A stretch of DNA of 64,000 nt from NCBI GenBank assembly GCA_039198065.1, contig JBCCTU010000007.1, forward strand, positions 62,001-126,000, written 5' to 3'. Shown here in pieces: positions 34,340 to 43,598 of this stretch. Positions within the stretch are counted from its first letter, which is position 1. The number at the start of each line of letters is the position of its first letter. The stretch comes from CALHVX01 sp039198065. GTDB taxonomy: Bacteria; Pseudomonadota; Gammaproteobacteria; Pseudomonadales; Azotimanducaceae. The notes beneath the pieces were generated by a model that worked only from the letters and a program-made list of their open reading frames with translations, did not search any database and was not told where the DNA came from. Position numbers and translations under genes: made by a program.

Positions 34340-34927
34340 TCAGGCCGGTGAGCGCACCATCGGGATCATCGGCGGCGCATTGCCGTACTGCAATTCGGCG
34401 ATCACTTCAAAGCCGAAGCGTTCGTAAAGCGATACGTTGCGGGGATTGGATGACTCAAGAAACGCCGGCGCCATGCTTTCATCGATTGCTCGAAGGGCGG
34501 TCTTCATCAAGGCAGCGCCCACGCCCTGACCTCGCGCAACGGGGTCGACCCCGATCTGGGGAAGGTACCAATGCGGTTCAGCGGGGTGCAGCGCTGCGAT
34601 AGCCTCAAGCATCCCACCCACTTCGGCAAGGCGTTCCGGGTCAACGTCAGAGAACAGCGTCGGCGGCATGTCCGCCTGAACCTGGTGCGGCATCAACCAA
34701 CAGGCGGCACCAGCCCCGTGCTGTTCGAGCCAACAGGCACCGGCTTCCATGGCGCTCCCCGAGAACGCGCGGGTAAACGCGGGCATCGTTTGCCAGTAGC
34801 CGTCGGATGCGGGATAGAGGTACCGCATGATCGGGTCTTCCGCGAAGGCCAGCGCGATGCAATGCACGAGGATCTCTGCATCCTCTGCCCCGGCCCGACG
34901 AATCGTTGGCGGTTGTTGTTGATCCAT
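34340..34927 (-). CDS. GNAT family N-acetyltransferase
   Basis: A 195-residue acetyltransferase. The central acetyl-CoA motif is HWYLPQIGVDPVARGQGVGAALM with the R-G-x-G-x-G/A loop, followed by FLESSNPRNVSLYERFGFEV. The N-terminal half (ALAFAEDPIMRYLYP) resembles GNATs of the puromycin N-acetyltransferase-like group. Substrate unknown. The ATG at 34927 has GGA upstream. It is convergent with the DUF3604 gene and transcribed in the same direction as the DUF1800/DUF1501 genes. Confidence 0.87.
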   Translation of the reverse strand: MDQQQPPTIRRAGAEDAEILVHCIALAFAEDPIMRYLYPASDGYWQTMPAFTRAFSGSAMEAGACWLEQHGAGAACWLMPHQVQADMPPTLFSDVDPERLAEVGGMLEAIAALHPAEPHWYLPQIGVDPVARGQGVGAALMKTALRAIDESMAPAFLESSNPRNVSLYERFGFEVIAELQYGNAPPMIPMVRSPA

Positions 34928-34996
34928 ACGCCAGATCCATAACAGACGTGCGCATTAGCATGCCGGACGAACGCTGACTCTGCACGGCAGGGCGCG

Positions 34997-36178
34997 CTAG
35001 ATGAAAACCGATTCGAGCGGGCGGACCGCAGCGGAGGCAGGAAAGACAGTGGACTCGGTCGCGGCCTCGGCGACACCGAGATGATCGAGCAGCACTGTCT
35101 TGATGAGGGCCCGAAGGTCGGTCGTTGGCTTGAGATCGCGCCCCTCGTAGAGGTTAGCTCGCGCAAGCCCCGGCCAATCGCCAAGGACCCGCCCACCGGC
35201 GACCGAGCCGCCAACGAGCAGCGCGACCGCGCCGGTGCCGTGGTCCGTACCTCGGGTGCCGTTGACGCGCACAGTGCGGCCAAACTCCGTCATCACCAGC
35301 ACCGCCGTCTGCTTCCACAGCGCACCGAGCGTGCTGGCAAAGCCGGCCAGTCCGGCATCGAGCTGTGTCAGGTGTCGCGCGAACTGGCCCGCGACGGAGC
35401 CCTGATTCGCGTGCGTGTCCCAACCGCCGCTGTCCACGAATGCGATCCGCGCCCCGTCAGGTTGCTGGAGGAATCGGGCGGCACGCCTCAGCGTCGGTTT
35501 CAGCTGTTGTCGACCACGGCCTTCCATCGCTCCCGCAATTGACCGGGCTTCGAGGGCCTGCTCAAGCCGGTCAGCGAGAAACGCGTCTTCCGCGTACAGT
35601 GCGGCCAAACGTTGGAGCGTGTCCTCGCTCTGCTCCGGCAGGCGCGAAGGTGACCAGGTCAGCACCGGCGCATCCCCCTGAAGGATGAGTGGCGTGTTCG
35701 TTGCGAGGGCTACGGCGCGGTCCGCCGTGGTCGGCGCGAAGGCGACAAGGGTTCGGTTGAGCCAACCGCTTCGGAGTCCGGCAACTCCCGCCGAACCGCT
35801 TTCCAACACATCCTGACCGTCAAAGTGAGAGCGCGCTCGATAGGGTGTCGCTACGGCGTGCACGGCGAGCGCCGTGCGCTCTCGAAAGCGCGCGGCGAGC
35901 CACGGCGCGGAAGGATGGACGCCGAACAACCCGTCGATCCTTTCAATTCCGCCGGCTGATCCGGGCGCTGGCAACGCGAGCGGACCCCGCAATCCCGGGT
36001 AGGTGGGTTCGCCATAGGGTGGAATGAGCGCCAGTCCGTCCGCTGCTCCGCGCAGCATCACCACCAGCAACCGCCGTTCCGTCGGCGCCCGGGCAAGGCT
36101 CAAACCGGGTCCTGCAGCAGCAAAGGCAGTCGTTGCGGCCCCGAATCGGGCCAGCCACTGTCGTCGACTCAGGGTCAC
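34997..36178 (-). CDS. DUF1501 family protein with Tat signal
   Basis: A 393-residue exported protein of the DUF1501 family (sulfatase/alkaline phosphatase-like fold). The signal begins SRRQWLARFGAA, a twin-arginine motif, and ends near LSLARA. Family blocks are LLVVMLRGAADGLALIPPYG, GLFGVHPS, FVDSGGWDTHANQ, VLVMTEFGRTVRVNGTRGTDHGTG and GGSVAGGRVLGDWPGL. The start is GTG at 36178, preceded by a full GGAGGTGA Shine-Dalgarno site that lies inside the end of the DUF1800 gene. DUF1800 and DUF1501 are a widespread pair of unknown role; co-export or complex formation is inferred from constant linkage. Confidence 0.92.
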   Translation of the reverse strand: MTLSRRQWLARFGAATTAFAAAGPGLSLARAPTERRLLVVMLRGAADGLALIPPYGEPTYPGLRGPLALPAPGSAGGIERIDGLFGVHPSAPWLAARFRERTALAVHAVATPYRARSHFDGQDVLESGSAGVAGLRSGWLNRTLVAFAPTTADRAVALATNTPLILQGDAPVLTWSPSRLPEQSEDTLQRLAALYAEDAFLADRLEQALEARSIAGAMEGRGRQQLKPTLRRAARFLQQPDGARIAFVDSGGWDTHANQGSVAGQFARHLTQLDAGLAGFASTLGALWKQTAVLVMTEFGRTVRVNGTRGTDHGTGAVALLVGGSVAGGRVLGDWPGLARANLYEGRDLKPTTDLRALIKTVLLDHLGVAEAATESTVFPASAAVRPLESVFI

Positions 36179-36182
36179 CGCA

Positions 36183-37544
36183 TCACCTCCGCAGAAACTC
36201 AGGGCTCGCAAACAGCAGCGTCAGCGCCTGGGCGCGGCTACCGGCGCGCTCGACGGCTCGTCGCGTAGCCATCGTCAACGTCGGGCCGAGGGCTGCCTCA
36301 GCCACTGCCCGGGGATCGGCCGGACCGGTCACCAGACGACCGGCTGCCCCAACCCACTCAATACGCTTGAGCAGCGCATCAGCGCCACCCCAATCGGCCA
36401 CTGTATCCGGCCACCCCGCCGGTGAGCCTGGCCGAAAGGCTGGCTGACCTAAGGTCGCCAGTGTGCCCGTCAACGCTCGAGGATTACGTGGCTCATGCGC
36501 CAACGCACGATGTACAGAGATGACGAACTCGTGAGGCGACTTGTACTTTTTCGGTTCTGCGCGCCGAGCCTCCGGGGACTCGATAAGCGCCGTGTACAAC
36601 GACCGCAGCTCACCGCTCGAAGCCAGGTAGCTCGATGCCAAACGCGTTACCAGCGCCGGGTCGGGTCGGTCGTCCACGAAGTGTCGGGCGAGTTTCGTCG
36701 CCAGGTGCGTAGCCGTTGCCGGGTGCACTGCCAGATCCTCCAACGCGTTGCTGGCCTGCGCGATTCCCGGTGCCGCATAGCGACGCCCAAGCAACCGCTG
36801 GGCGCCAGGTTCGTGGGTCGCCGACCGAAACTGAAAGCTACCGAGACGCTTTGCATCACTTCGCTCGGCTTCACGAACCGAGACGGTCGACCAACCGGTC
36901 AGCATCTTCGCCAACGCCTGGACGTCTCGTTGGTCGTAGCCGCCGTCGACGCCCAAAGTGTGCAGCTCGAGCACCTCACGGGCGAGGTTTTCGTTCAGTC
37001 CCCGGGGACGATTGGACCGCCGCCGGGTAGACAGCTGGGCGGCACGGGAACGGGGCCCGATAGACTGCTGGTTGTCGAGGTAATAGATCATTGCCGGGTG
37101 TTGCAGTGCGGCACGCAGCAGATCAGCGAAGCGTCCTAGAAAGTGCGGTCGCACGACCTCGTCCTCGTAGCGCCCGACGATCGCCGCCAGGGGTGGCTTG
37201 TCCGCAGACACAGCGAAGTGATTGGACCAGAAGTGCACGAGCCGTTCGCGGAAAGGTGCGTCCGTAGTAGCCGCCCGTTGATACCGACTCAGGGTTTGAG
37301 CCTGGTAGTGTTCCCGGAGGCGACGACGAAACATCTCGCGGTCCTCTGCACGCTTTGTCTGCCGCGCGTTTCTTTGCAGCAGCAGAACGTCGCTCAGAAT
37401 CTCGGCCGTGGTCGGCCCGTCGTCGATCTTCGTAAATTCCGTGAGCTGCGACCTTAGCCACAGCTCGGGATCCGACGCGCGCTCCCACTCTGCGGCGCGC
37501 GCCCCGAGACCGAATCGATTCAATGCGATGGCACGCTGCTGCAC
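36183..37544 (-). CDS. DUF1800 family protein
   Basis: A 453-residue DUF1800 protein, the usual partner of DUF1501 proteins. Characteristic blocks are ALNRFGLGA at the N-terminus, RLVHFWSNHFAVSADKP, HPAMIYYLDNQQSIGP, GLNENLAREVLELHTLGVDGGY and DVQALAKMLTGW. The start is GTG at 37544. No clear signal peptide is present, which is common in annotated members and may mean hitchhiking export with the Tat partner. Its last codons carry the ribosome-binding site of the DUF1501 gene. Function unknown. Confidence 0.92.
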   Translation of the reverse strand: MQQRAIALNRFGLGARAAEWERASDPELWLRSQLTEFTKIDDGPTTAEILSDVLLLQRNARQTKRAEDREMFRRRLREHYQAQTLSRYQRAATTDAPFRERLVHFWSNHFAVSADKPPLAAIVGRYEDEVVRPHFLGRFADLLRAALQHPAMIYYLDNQQSIGPRSRAAQLSTRRRSNRPRGLNENLAREVLELHTLGVDGGYDQRDVQALAKMLTGWSTVSVREAERSDAKRLGSFQFRSATHEPGAQRLLGRRYAAPGIAQASNALEDLAVHPATATHLATKLARHFVDDRPDPALVTRLASSYLASSGELRSLYTALIESPEARRAEPKKYKSPHEFVISVHRALAHEPRNPRALTGTLATLGQPAFRPGSPAGWPDTVADWGGADALLKRIEWVGAAGRLVTGPADPRAVAEAALGPTLTMATRRAVERAGSRAQALTLLFASPEFLRR

Positions 37545-37620
37545 GGCAGCACTCCTGACGGCTTAGCCGTTACAACGCTAGACTAGCGGATCGGTTGACC
37601 TGGTCTGCAATGCCCCGATC

Positions 37621-38748
37621 GTGACCCAACTCCGCTTCATTCACAGCGCCGACTGGCAGCTCGGTATGACACGCGTCTTCCTCGAGCCAGAGGCTCAGGC
37701 GCGGTACGCTCAGGACCGTATCAACGCCATTGAACAGCTCGGCGCGCTCGCCGCTGCGGAGGGCGCGGCTTTCATCATCGTTGCCGGCGACGTGTTCGAA
37801 ACGCACCAGATCAGCCGAACCACCCTAAGTCGTAGCCTCGACGCAATGGCCGCCTGCCCCGTACCGCTCTACCTGCTGCCGGGCAACCACGACCCCCTCG
37901 ACGCCAGCGCCGTCTATCACCGTCCGGAGTTTGTTGCCCTTGGCGAACGGGTGCGGGTATTGAACGACGCCCAACCGCGCGCGATTCCGGAAGTCGAAAA
38001 CGCCGAGATCATTGGCGCGCCCTGGAACAACAAGCACCCGGACACGGACCTCTGCAGCGCCATGCTCAAACCGTTGGCCCCGGCGGCCGGGTTGCGCATC
38101 GGCGTGGCACACGGGGGCACTGCCAGCCTCGCCCCCGAGGGCACCAGTCCGGGAATGATCGACGAAGCCGCGGTCGAGGCCGCACTTGCCGACGGACGGA
38201 TCCATTATTTGGCGCTGGGAGATCGCCATTCAACAACCCCCGTGGGTCAGCAGAACCGTGCCTGGTACGCGGGTACGCCGGTTGCCACTGCATTCACGGA
38301 AGTCAAACCGAACCAGGCCCTGGTCGTGGAACTCACCGCGAACCGATGCGACGTCGACGCGCGAACGATCGGCAGCTGGCAGTTCATTGATGAACAGCAC
38401 CAACTGACCGGCGACGCCGACATCGAGTTTCTCAAGCGCAGGCTCGACGAACTCCCTCACAAAGCCACCACCGTCGTCCTGCTGCGCCTCACCGGTGTTC
38501 TGACGCTCGCACAGGCCGCAGAGCTCGATCGAACCATTGATGCTGCGAGACTGAAATTCGCAAGCTTACGTCGCCACCGGAGCGAACAGCTGACCCTGGT
38601 ACCGGACGCCCTCGATCTCGAGCAGCTCAGCCTTAGCGGCTACGCCCGGGCCGCCTGGGATGAACTTGCGGCTGACGCCGCCCGCGACGATCCCGTCGCA
38701 GACGCCGCACTGCGGCAGCTCTATCGCCTGCTTAAGGCCAGCGACTGA
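37621..38748 (+). CDS. SbcD-like metallophosphoesterase (DNA repair exonuclease subunit)
   Basis: A 375-residue calcineurin-type phosphoesterase of the SbcD/Mre11 group. Motif I is HSADWQLG (Asp11, with Gln13 where classical SbcD has His). Motif II is VAGDVFE (Gly56-Asp57), motif III GNHDP (88-92), and later motifs are AHGG and LGDRH. Together with the next gene it should form a nuclease-ATPase complex acting on DNA ends, as in SbcCD (known for the family; the pair's specific role is inferred). GTG at 37621 is the start. The stop overlaps the next ATG (TGATG), so translation is coupled. Confidence 0.88.
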   Translation: MTQLRFIHSADWQLGMTRVFLEPEAQARYAQDRINAIEQLGALAAAEGAAFIIVAGDVFETHQISRTTLSRSLDAMAACPVPLYLLPGNHDPLDASAVYHRPEFVALGERVRVLNDAQPRAIPEVENAEIIGAPWNNKHPDTDLCSAMLKPLAPAAGLRIGVAHGGTASLAPEGTSPGMIDEAAVEAALADGRIHYLALGDRHSTTPVGQQNRAWYAGTPVATAFTEVKPNQALVVELTANRCDVDARTIGSWQFIDEQHQLTGDADIEFLKRRLDELPHKATTVVLLRLTGVLTLAQAAELDRTIDAARLKFASLRRHRSEQLTLVPDALDLEQLSLSGYARAAWDELAADAARDDPVADAALRQLYRLLKASD

Positions 38749-41372
38749 TGCGTCTGAATCGCCTGACCTTGACCGACTTCCGCGGGATCGGCCATCGAGA
38801 CATCGCGTTCGGCCCCGGTATCACCCTCGTCGAAGGACCCAACGAATCGGGCAAGTCGTCGCTCATTGAAGCGCTGCGCCTGTTGCTGGACGAACCCGAT
38901 ACGTCAAAGAAACAAAGTGTCCGCTCCATTCAACCGGTGGGCCGGGACGTCGCGACGTCGATCGCAGCCGAGCTCATGATAGGAGAACACCAGCTCTGGT
39001 ACAGCAAACGCTTCAATCGAGAACGCGCCACGGAGCTCAAGATCGACGGCCCTGAGCCCGCACAGCTCACCGGCCGCGACGCTCATGACCGGGTGCGGAC
39101 GCTGCTGCAGCAGGAAGTTGACCTGGTGCTTTGGAACGCGTTGCTCGTCGAGCAAGGTCAGGCCATCGGTCAGACCGAGCTGCACCACGCCCCAAGTCTT
39201 GCACAGGCCCTTGACCGCGCCGCCGGTGGTGACGCCGCCACGACTCCGGACGACGAGGGCCTGATGGCGAAAATTCAGACGGCCTTTGAGGCCTATTACT
39301 CGCCTTCCGGCGGCAAAGAGCGCTTCAGCAACCTACGGTCCGAAGTGGAACAAACCGAAAACCAGGTACGCGAACTGGAGGTCTCGCTGCGGGAACTCGA
39401 CGCCGCCCAACGCTCCCAGCAGGCCCTAAAAAACCAGCTGCAGCGCCGCACAGCCCAGCTTGCACCACTGCAACAAACCGCTCAGGCCGCGGCAGCAAAC
39501 GTGCAGGAAGCAGAGCGCATGGAGCGGCGCAGAGAAGAGTTAACCGCCCAAGCCCAAGGCTACCGCGATCGGTTAACGCGGCTAGCGGACTATGCAGCCA
39601 CGCGTGCCGAGCTGTCGCACGCGCTGAACGTGGCGCGGCAGCAAAAGGAAGCAACCGAAAGCGCGCGTCAGACGGCGCTCTCTTCATTCGAAGCCATCGC
39701 GGGTGAACAACTCGCGATCGCCCAGGAGCGGGGGCGGCAGCTCGACCGCCTCGGCAGCCTCGAAACCGCGCAACACCGGGCGCAGCTCAGCAAACAAAGT
39801 ACCGAGCTCACCGCGCGGATTGAAGCGCTCGATGCGAGCTTGAAGCGGATCGAGGCGACGCAGCAACGCTATCGTGACCATCAGGCGGCACTCGCGCGTA
39901 TGCCCCTTGACAAAGGTCAGGTCAACGCCGTGCGGAACGCGCAGCGCACGCTCGAACTGGTTTCCGCGCAAGCCTCCGCCGCAGGGTTCTCCATTGCGCT
40001 CAACGCGAAGCGCTCGCTAACGCTTGAGATCGACGGGCAGACGGTCGAACTCGCCGCCGATCAACCGGTTCAGCATACGCGTAGCGCCCGTTGGCAGCTG
40101 AGCATTCCCGGAACGCTTGATCTCAGTGTAGATCCACCCCGCGCGACACAGGCACTAGAAGTGGAGCGGCAGCAGGCGGCAAACGATCTGCAACGTCACC
40201 TCGACAGTCTTGGGCTACCCGCAGTCGACGCCGTCGAAACAACGTGGCTTGAAAAACAGACCCTGGAAGCACAGGTCAGTGCCCTCGCAGACCAGCTCGA
40301 GGTGCTCCTCGGCGACGAATCGATCGACGCTCGAACCGCCCAACGACTGCGACTCCGCGGAGAACGCGAGGTACTTGAGCAACAGCGGGCCGCGCTCAAC
40401 GTAGACCCATCAATCCAAGCCCTCGATGACGATGCCCTCGATGGCGATGCCCTCGTAGCGGCGATCGAAGCAGCGCGCTCGGATCGGGAGAAGATCGAAT
40501 CGGAACAGTCGGTGCTCGCCGAACGCCAACACCGCGAAGAGGCGCAGTTGCGGCAGGCTGAGCTCGACGCTGCGGCTGCAGCCAGTACCTTCGACGAACG
40601 AACCCGCCAGTGGCTCGCCTTTGAGGCCCGTCCCGTGGAAGAAGGGGAAGTAAGCGATCTCCAAGCCGGCCTTAGTGTCGTGGAAGAGCAGCTGCAGCGC
40701 CTCGATGAGGCCGCTGATGACGTCAGCACTGAAGCGCGGAGAACGATCGCGACCAATGCGCACGCCGCGGTCCAACGCGCCGAAGATGAAATACTCAGTA
40801 TCCGAACCGACCTCGCCGTCGTCGAGGATCGTCTAAAGCAGGCCAGCGCAGACGGCCGCTTCGAACGCCATGCCGAAGCCACGCAGCGCCTCGAGGTCGC
40901 GCGCGACACCCTTACGCGAACGGTCGCGCAGGCAAGCGCTATAAAACGTTTGCGGGACACGGTGCTTAAGCACCGAACTGCGGAACGCACCCGCTATCTG
41001 GCTCCGCTCAGCGCAGCGCTGCAACGTTACGGCCAATTGGTATTTGATCGGGATTTCAGCATCGAGCTGAATTCAGACTGGCGGCTTACAACGCGAACCC
41101 TGCACGGAGAGACGCTTCCCTACGAGCAACTGAGCGTCGGTGCAAAGGAGCAGTTGAGTGTGTTGCAGCGGCTCGCCGCTGTGGAGCTGACGGCGACAAC
41201 TGCACGACTGCCGCTGTTTCTCGATGACACGCTGGGCTACGCCGACCCGGAGCGACTGAGCAGCATGGCCGCCGCGCTGGCTCTCGCTGCCGAGCAAGGA
41301 CAGATCATCGTACTCACCTGCGACCCCGGCCGCTTCGCCGGACTCGGCACGGTCACGCGCGTGTCGTTCTGA
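38748..41372 (+). CDS. SbcC-like SMC/Rad50-type ATPase
   Basis: An 874-residue ATPase of the SMC/Rad50 group. Walker A GPNESGKSS is at residues 30-38. The middle (about 190-740) is charged, Gln/Glu/Arg-rich coiled coil. The ABC signature region LSVGAKEQLSVLQRL and Walker B LPLFLDDTLGYAD are close to the C-terminus. It is shorter than E. coli SbcC (1048) and no clear Zn-hook CxxC is visible in the centre, so the apex is of a different type. It partners the overlapping SbcD-like gene. Sequence type is nearer to the AAA_23/YhaN-like ATPases than to classical SbcC. Confidence 0.88.
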   Translation: MRLNRLTLTDFRGIGHRDIAFGPGITLVEGPNESGKSSLIEALRLLLDEPDTSKKQSVRSIQPVGRDVATSIAAELMIGEHQLWYSKRFNRERATELKIDGPEPAQLTGRDAHDRVRTLLQQEVDLVLWNALLVEQGQAIGQTELHHAPSLAQALDRAAGGDAATTPDDEGLMAKIQTAFEAYYSPSGGKERFSNLRSEVEQTENQVRELEVSLRELDAAQRSQQALKNQLQRRTAQLAPLQQTAQAAAANVQEAERMERRREELTAQAQGYRDRLTRLADYAATRAELSHALNVARQQKEATESARQTALSSFEAIAGEQLAIAQERGRQLDRLGSLETAQHRAQLSKQSTELTARIEALDASLKRIEATQQRYRDHQAALARMPLDKGQVNAVRNAQRTLELVSAQASAAGFSIALNAKRSLTLEIDGQTVELAADQPVQHTRSARWQLSIPGTLDLSVDPPRATQALEVERQQAANDLQRHLDSLGLPAVDAVETTWLEKQTLEAQVSALADQLEVLLGDESIDARTAQRLRLRGEREVLEQQRAALNVDPSIQALDDDALDGDALVAAIEAARSDREKIESEQSVLAERQHREEAQLRQAELDAAAAASTFDERTRQWLAFEARPVEEGEVSDLQAGLSVVEEQLQRLDEAADDVSTEARRTIATNAHAAVQRAEDEILSIRTDLAVVEDRLKQASADGRFERHAEATQRLEVARDTLTRTVAQASAIKRLRDTVLKHRTAERTRYLAPLSAALQRYGQLVFDRDFSIELNSDWRLTTRTLHGETLPYEQLSVGAKEQLSVLQRLAAVELTATTARLPLFLDDTLGYADPERLSSMAAALALAAEQGQIIVLTCDPGRFAGLGTVTRVSF

Positions 41373-41482
41373 TGAGGGCAACTGACGCGGTTTACCAACG
41401 CTCCCCGAACGGACGAATTACCGGTTAAAAGCTCCAGGCGAAACGCGGCTGATGTACCAGCCGATACACCTCAGAAGCGCTG

Positions 41483-42352
41483 TCACGCCGCCGCGCGCGG
41501 GAGGTAATACGCGGGATCATCCGCCACCGTGGTGCGGTGCAACAGACGATCGTGGCCTTCGAATCCGCCGTTCGCCCGATGCAGCAGACAACGGTTGTCC
41601 CACAGCACCACCATGCCCGGCTCCCAGCAGTGCTCGTACTGGAATTCCTCCTGGGTTTGCCAGTTGTGCACCTCCAGCATGAGCGACTGCGCTTCGTCCG
41701 TTGCCATACCGTCGATACCGGCGATGTAACCGAGTGTGCCGAAGAGGGCTTCGATGCCCGTTTCTGGATGCGGGCGAAGCACGGGATGGCGGCCGACTTC
41801 GCGGGCCGACACATCGATACGAATGCGCATGCTTCGGTCCGCTTCGCGCTCCCGGTCACCGTACATGCCTTCCGGCGCATACGCGACGGCAGCCGAGTGC
41901 TGTGCGATCGCGCCGACCAAACGCTGACGAAGCCCAGTCGGAAGCTGTCGTGCTGCCGCCGTCTGGTTCGCGAAGCTGGTCGTTCCTCCGACAGGAGGTA
42001 CGGTGATGGCCTGCAACAGGGTGCCTGCGGGGGGAACGGGCTTGAAGCTCCAGTCGGTGTGCCAGCTTTCCGCAAACAATGGCGCTTGCTCATGCGCCAG
42101 GCGGGATATCGCGACCACATGCTCGCTCGCATCGACGGGCTTGAAAAACGGGTCGTCGCCGATGGGCCCAAAGACGCGGGTCGCGCGAACCTGCTCGTCA
42201 ACCGTCAGGTGCTGCTCGGGAAAGATTAGCACCTGATGCTCGAGCCAGGCGCGTCGCAGCGTGTGGGTGTCTGTTTCGGTCAGTTCATCGGCCAATCGGA
42301 CGCCGTAGACCCGGGCACCGAGCGTGCCCCCGGTGGGCTCAATCGTAATCAC
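41483..42352 (-). CDS. TauD/TfdA family Fe(II)/2-oxoglutarate dioxygenase
   Basis: A 289-residue dioxygenase of the TauD/TfdA family. The HxD metal motif is His98 and Asp100 in ESWHTDWSF, and the distal His is His258 in NRCLLHRAN. The 2-oxoglutarate Arg lies in the RLLHRTT segment. The N-terminal GGTLGARVYGVRLADEL is typical. Known members hydroxylate sulfonates, phenoxyacetates or related carboxylates; the substrate here is not known. The start is GTG at 42352 with GGGGAG upstream. The flanking gaps (110 bp downstream, 94 bp upstream) hold nothing clear. Confidence 0.9.
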   Translation of the reverse strand: MITIEPTGGTLGARVYGVRLADELTETDTHTLRRAWLEHQVLIFPEQHLTVDEQVRATRVFGPIGDDPFFKPVDASEHVVAISRLAHEQAPLFAESWHTDWSFKPVPPAGTLLQAITVPPVGGTTSFANQTAAARQLPTGLRQRLVGAIAQHSAAVAYAPEGMYGDREREADRSMRIRIDVSAREVGRHPVLRPHPETGIEALFGTLGYIAGIDGMATDEAQSLMLEVHNWQTQEEFQYEHCWEPGMVVLWDNRCLLHRANGGFEGHDRLLHRTTVADDPAYYLPRAAA

Positions 42353-42446
42353 GTAGTGAGTCTCCCCGCTCTCAACGTCCCCCGATTCTCAGCGAGGTCA
42401 CAGGCAATTGAAAGCCAGGCAGTGAGCGGTTCCCGGCGGTACGACC

Positions 42447-43037
42447 TCAGCTCGGTGCGGCGGGAAGTGCTTTCGCCATGGCGACCCGCGGTCGATCTTC
42501 ACCAAAGAGCGCGCGTTCGCTCCGCAAGGCCTCGGTCAATAGGGCATCTTCATCGCTCCCGTCCCCGTTCGAAACCAAGCCCTCATCCGAGTCTACGGCC
42601 AAATCAAGACGAACGAACCCTAAGGAAGCGTAGAACGGTGCGTTCCAAGGCACCGCTTCGAAGGTCGTCAGTGTCAGCCGCGATAACCTATGCCCTAGGG
42701 CCCAGCGCTCGGCTCGGGCCATCAGCGCCCGGCCTAAGCCGCGGCCCTGCATCGCCTGGCGTACCGACAGCTCGACCACGTGGCCCTGCGTCCCCCGACG
42801 TTCACAGAGCACGAAGCCGAGCGGCTCTACCTCTTCCGCCGGCAAGCCGGCCACGAACAGCCGGGCTTCCTCCTGCGCGCGTGCAAGCAGTGCCCGACTG
42901 AGGGGTTCACCGGTTGCAACCTCGTCGTAGCCAACGGCCACAAACGCGCGCGCCGCGTCGGTCTCGATACTCTGGAGCGCTCGCAAATCAGCGGGCTGAG
43001 CGCTCCGAATCCAGAGCCCCGATGGCTGCTTAGTCAT
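42447..43037 (-). CDS. GNAT family N-acetyltransferase
   Basis: A 196-residue acetyltransferase starting at the ATG at 43037. The acetyl-CoA-binding block is VVELSVRQAMQGRGLGRALMARAERWA, followed by LTTFEAVPWNAPFYASLGFV; the E-x-P-W-N-A-P-F-Y-x-x-x-G-F end is a recognisable GNAT subgroup. The frame is open 77 codons upstream but that part overlaps the previous gene. It overlaps the next upstream GNAT gene by 8 bp, so two different acetyltransferases are translated in tandem. Substrates unknown. Confidence 0.87.
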   Translation of the reverse strand: MTKQPSGLWIRSAQPADLRALQSIETDAARAFVAVGYDEVATGEPLSRALLARAQEEARLFVAGLPAEEVEPLGFVLCERRGTQGHVVELSVRQAMQGRGLGRALMARAERWALGHRLSRLTLTTFEAVPWNAPFYASLGFVRLDLAVDSDEGLVSNGDGSDEDALLTEALRSERALFGEDRPRVAMAKALPAAPS

Positions 43038-43521
43038 GGTGCGCAGGGACCAGAGATCGGCGCATAAACACACTGTTCGGATCGTCCGTGTACCCATCAA
43101 AGGGCGGGCACACCTCAAAACCCGCGCGGTCGTAGAGTCGGCGTGCCGCATCGAAGTACGCCATAGGACCGGTCTCCAGATACAGGGTGGCATAACCTCT
43201 GCGTCGCGCCTCATCGAGCACGGTCGCAAGCAGAAGCCCGCCGACACCGCGTCCACGGGCAGCGGCAACGGTGCGCATCGATTTCAGCTCGCCATCGCCA
43301 CTGGCCAACGCTTTCAGAGCAACACAACCAACAAGCCGTTCACCGAGCGTCGCTTGCCAAAGGGTCACGGTGGATCCCAGCAGCTGGGCCGGGGTCAGCG
43401 TATGCACGCTTTCCGGCGGTGAGGTGGCAGCGGTTTCCGCCAGGTGCGTCGCGATCAGATCACGGAGCTCCGGTTCCATACGTTGAACGACGTCTACGGT
43501 CACGGGACTGGCAGGTTCCAC
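43030..43521 (-). CDS. GNAT family N-acetyltransferase
   Basis: A 163-residue acetyltransferase: LVGCVALKAL, then GELKSMRTVAAARGRGVGGLLLATVLDEARRRGYATLYLETG and CPPFDGYTDDPNSVFM at the end, a pattern common to the YitH/PhnO-like small-molecule GNATs. The start is GTG at 43521. Immediately upstream lies a GGCTAG hexamer repeat array within a 77-bp gap after the ornithine cyclodeaminase-like gene, which is transcribed in the same direction. Its stop overlaps the start of the second GNAT gene. Confidence 0.87.
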   Translation of the reverse strand: MEPASPVTVDVVQRMEPELRDLIATHLAETAATSPPESVHTLTPAQLLGSTVTLWQATLGERLVGCVALKALASGDGELKSMRTVAAARGRGVGGLLLATVLDEARRRGYATLYLETGPMAYFDAARRLYDRAGFEVCPPFDGYTDDPNSVFMRRSLVPAHHD

Positions 43522-43544
43522 GGGCGGCGTTCAGCTCCGGCTGA

Positions 43545-43580
43545 GGCTAGGGCTAGGGCTAAGGCTAGGGCTAGGGCTAG
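43545..43580. repeat. GGCTAG hexanucleotide tandem repeat (six copies)
   Basis: Six perfect-phase hexamers, GGCTAG x2, GGCTAA, GGCTAG x3, 36 bp in all. They lie in the gap between the GNAT gene (43030-43521) and the ornithine cyclodeaminase-like gene. The array contains several CTAG tetramers, usually rare in proteobacterial DNA. It lies where the promoter or leader of the GNAT pair would be. Confidence 0.9.
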
Positions 43581-43598
43581 AACGCAAGGTTGACACAG

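Noticed and set aside
32253..41372. Genomic island or prophage around the DUF3604 and SbcCD-like genes
   Set aside because: No integrase, tRNA boundary, repeats or change in base composition by eye.
43545..43580. GGCTAG array as a CRISPR or telomere-like element
   Set aside because: No spacers, only six hexamers, and an internal chromosomal position; a simple tandem repeat is sufficient.
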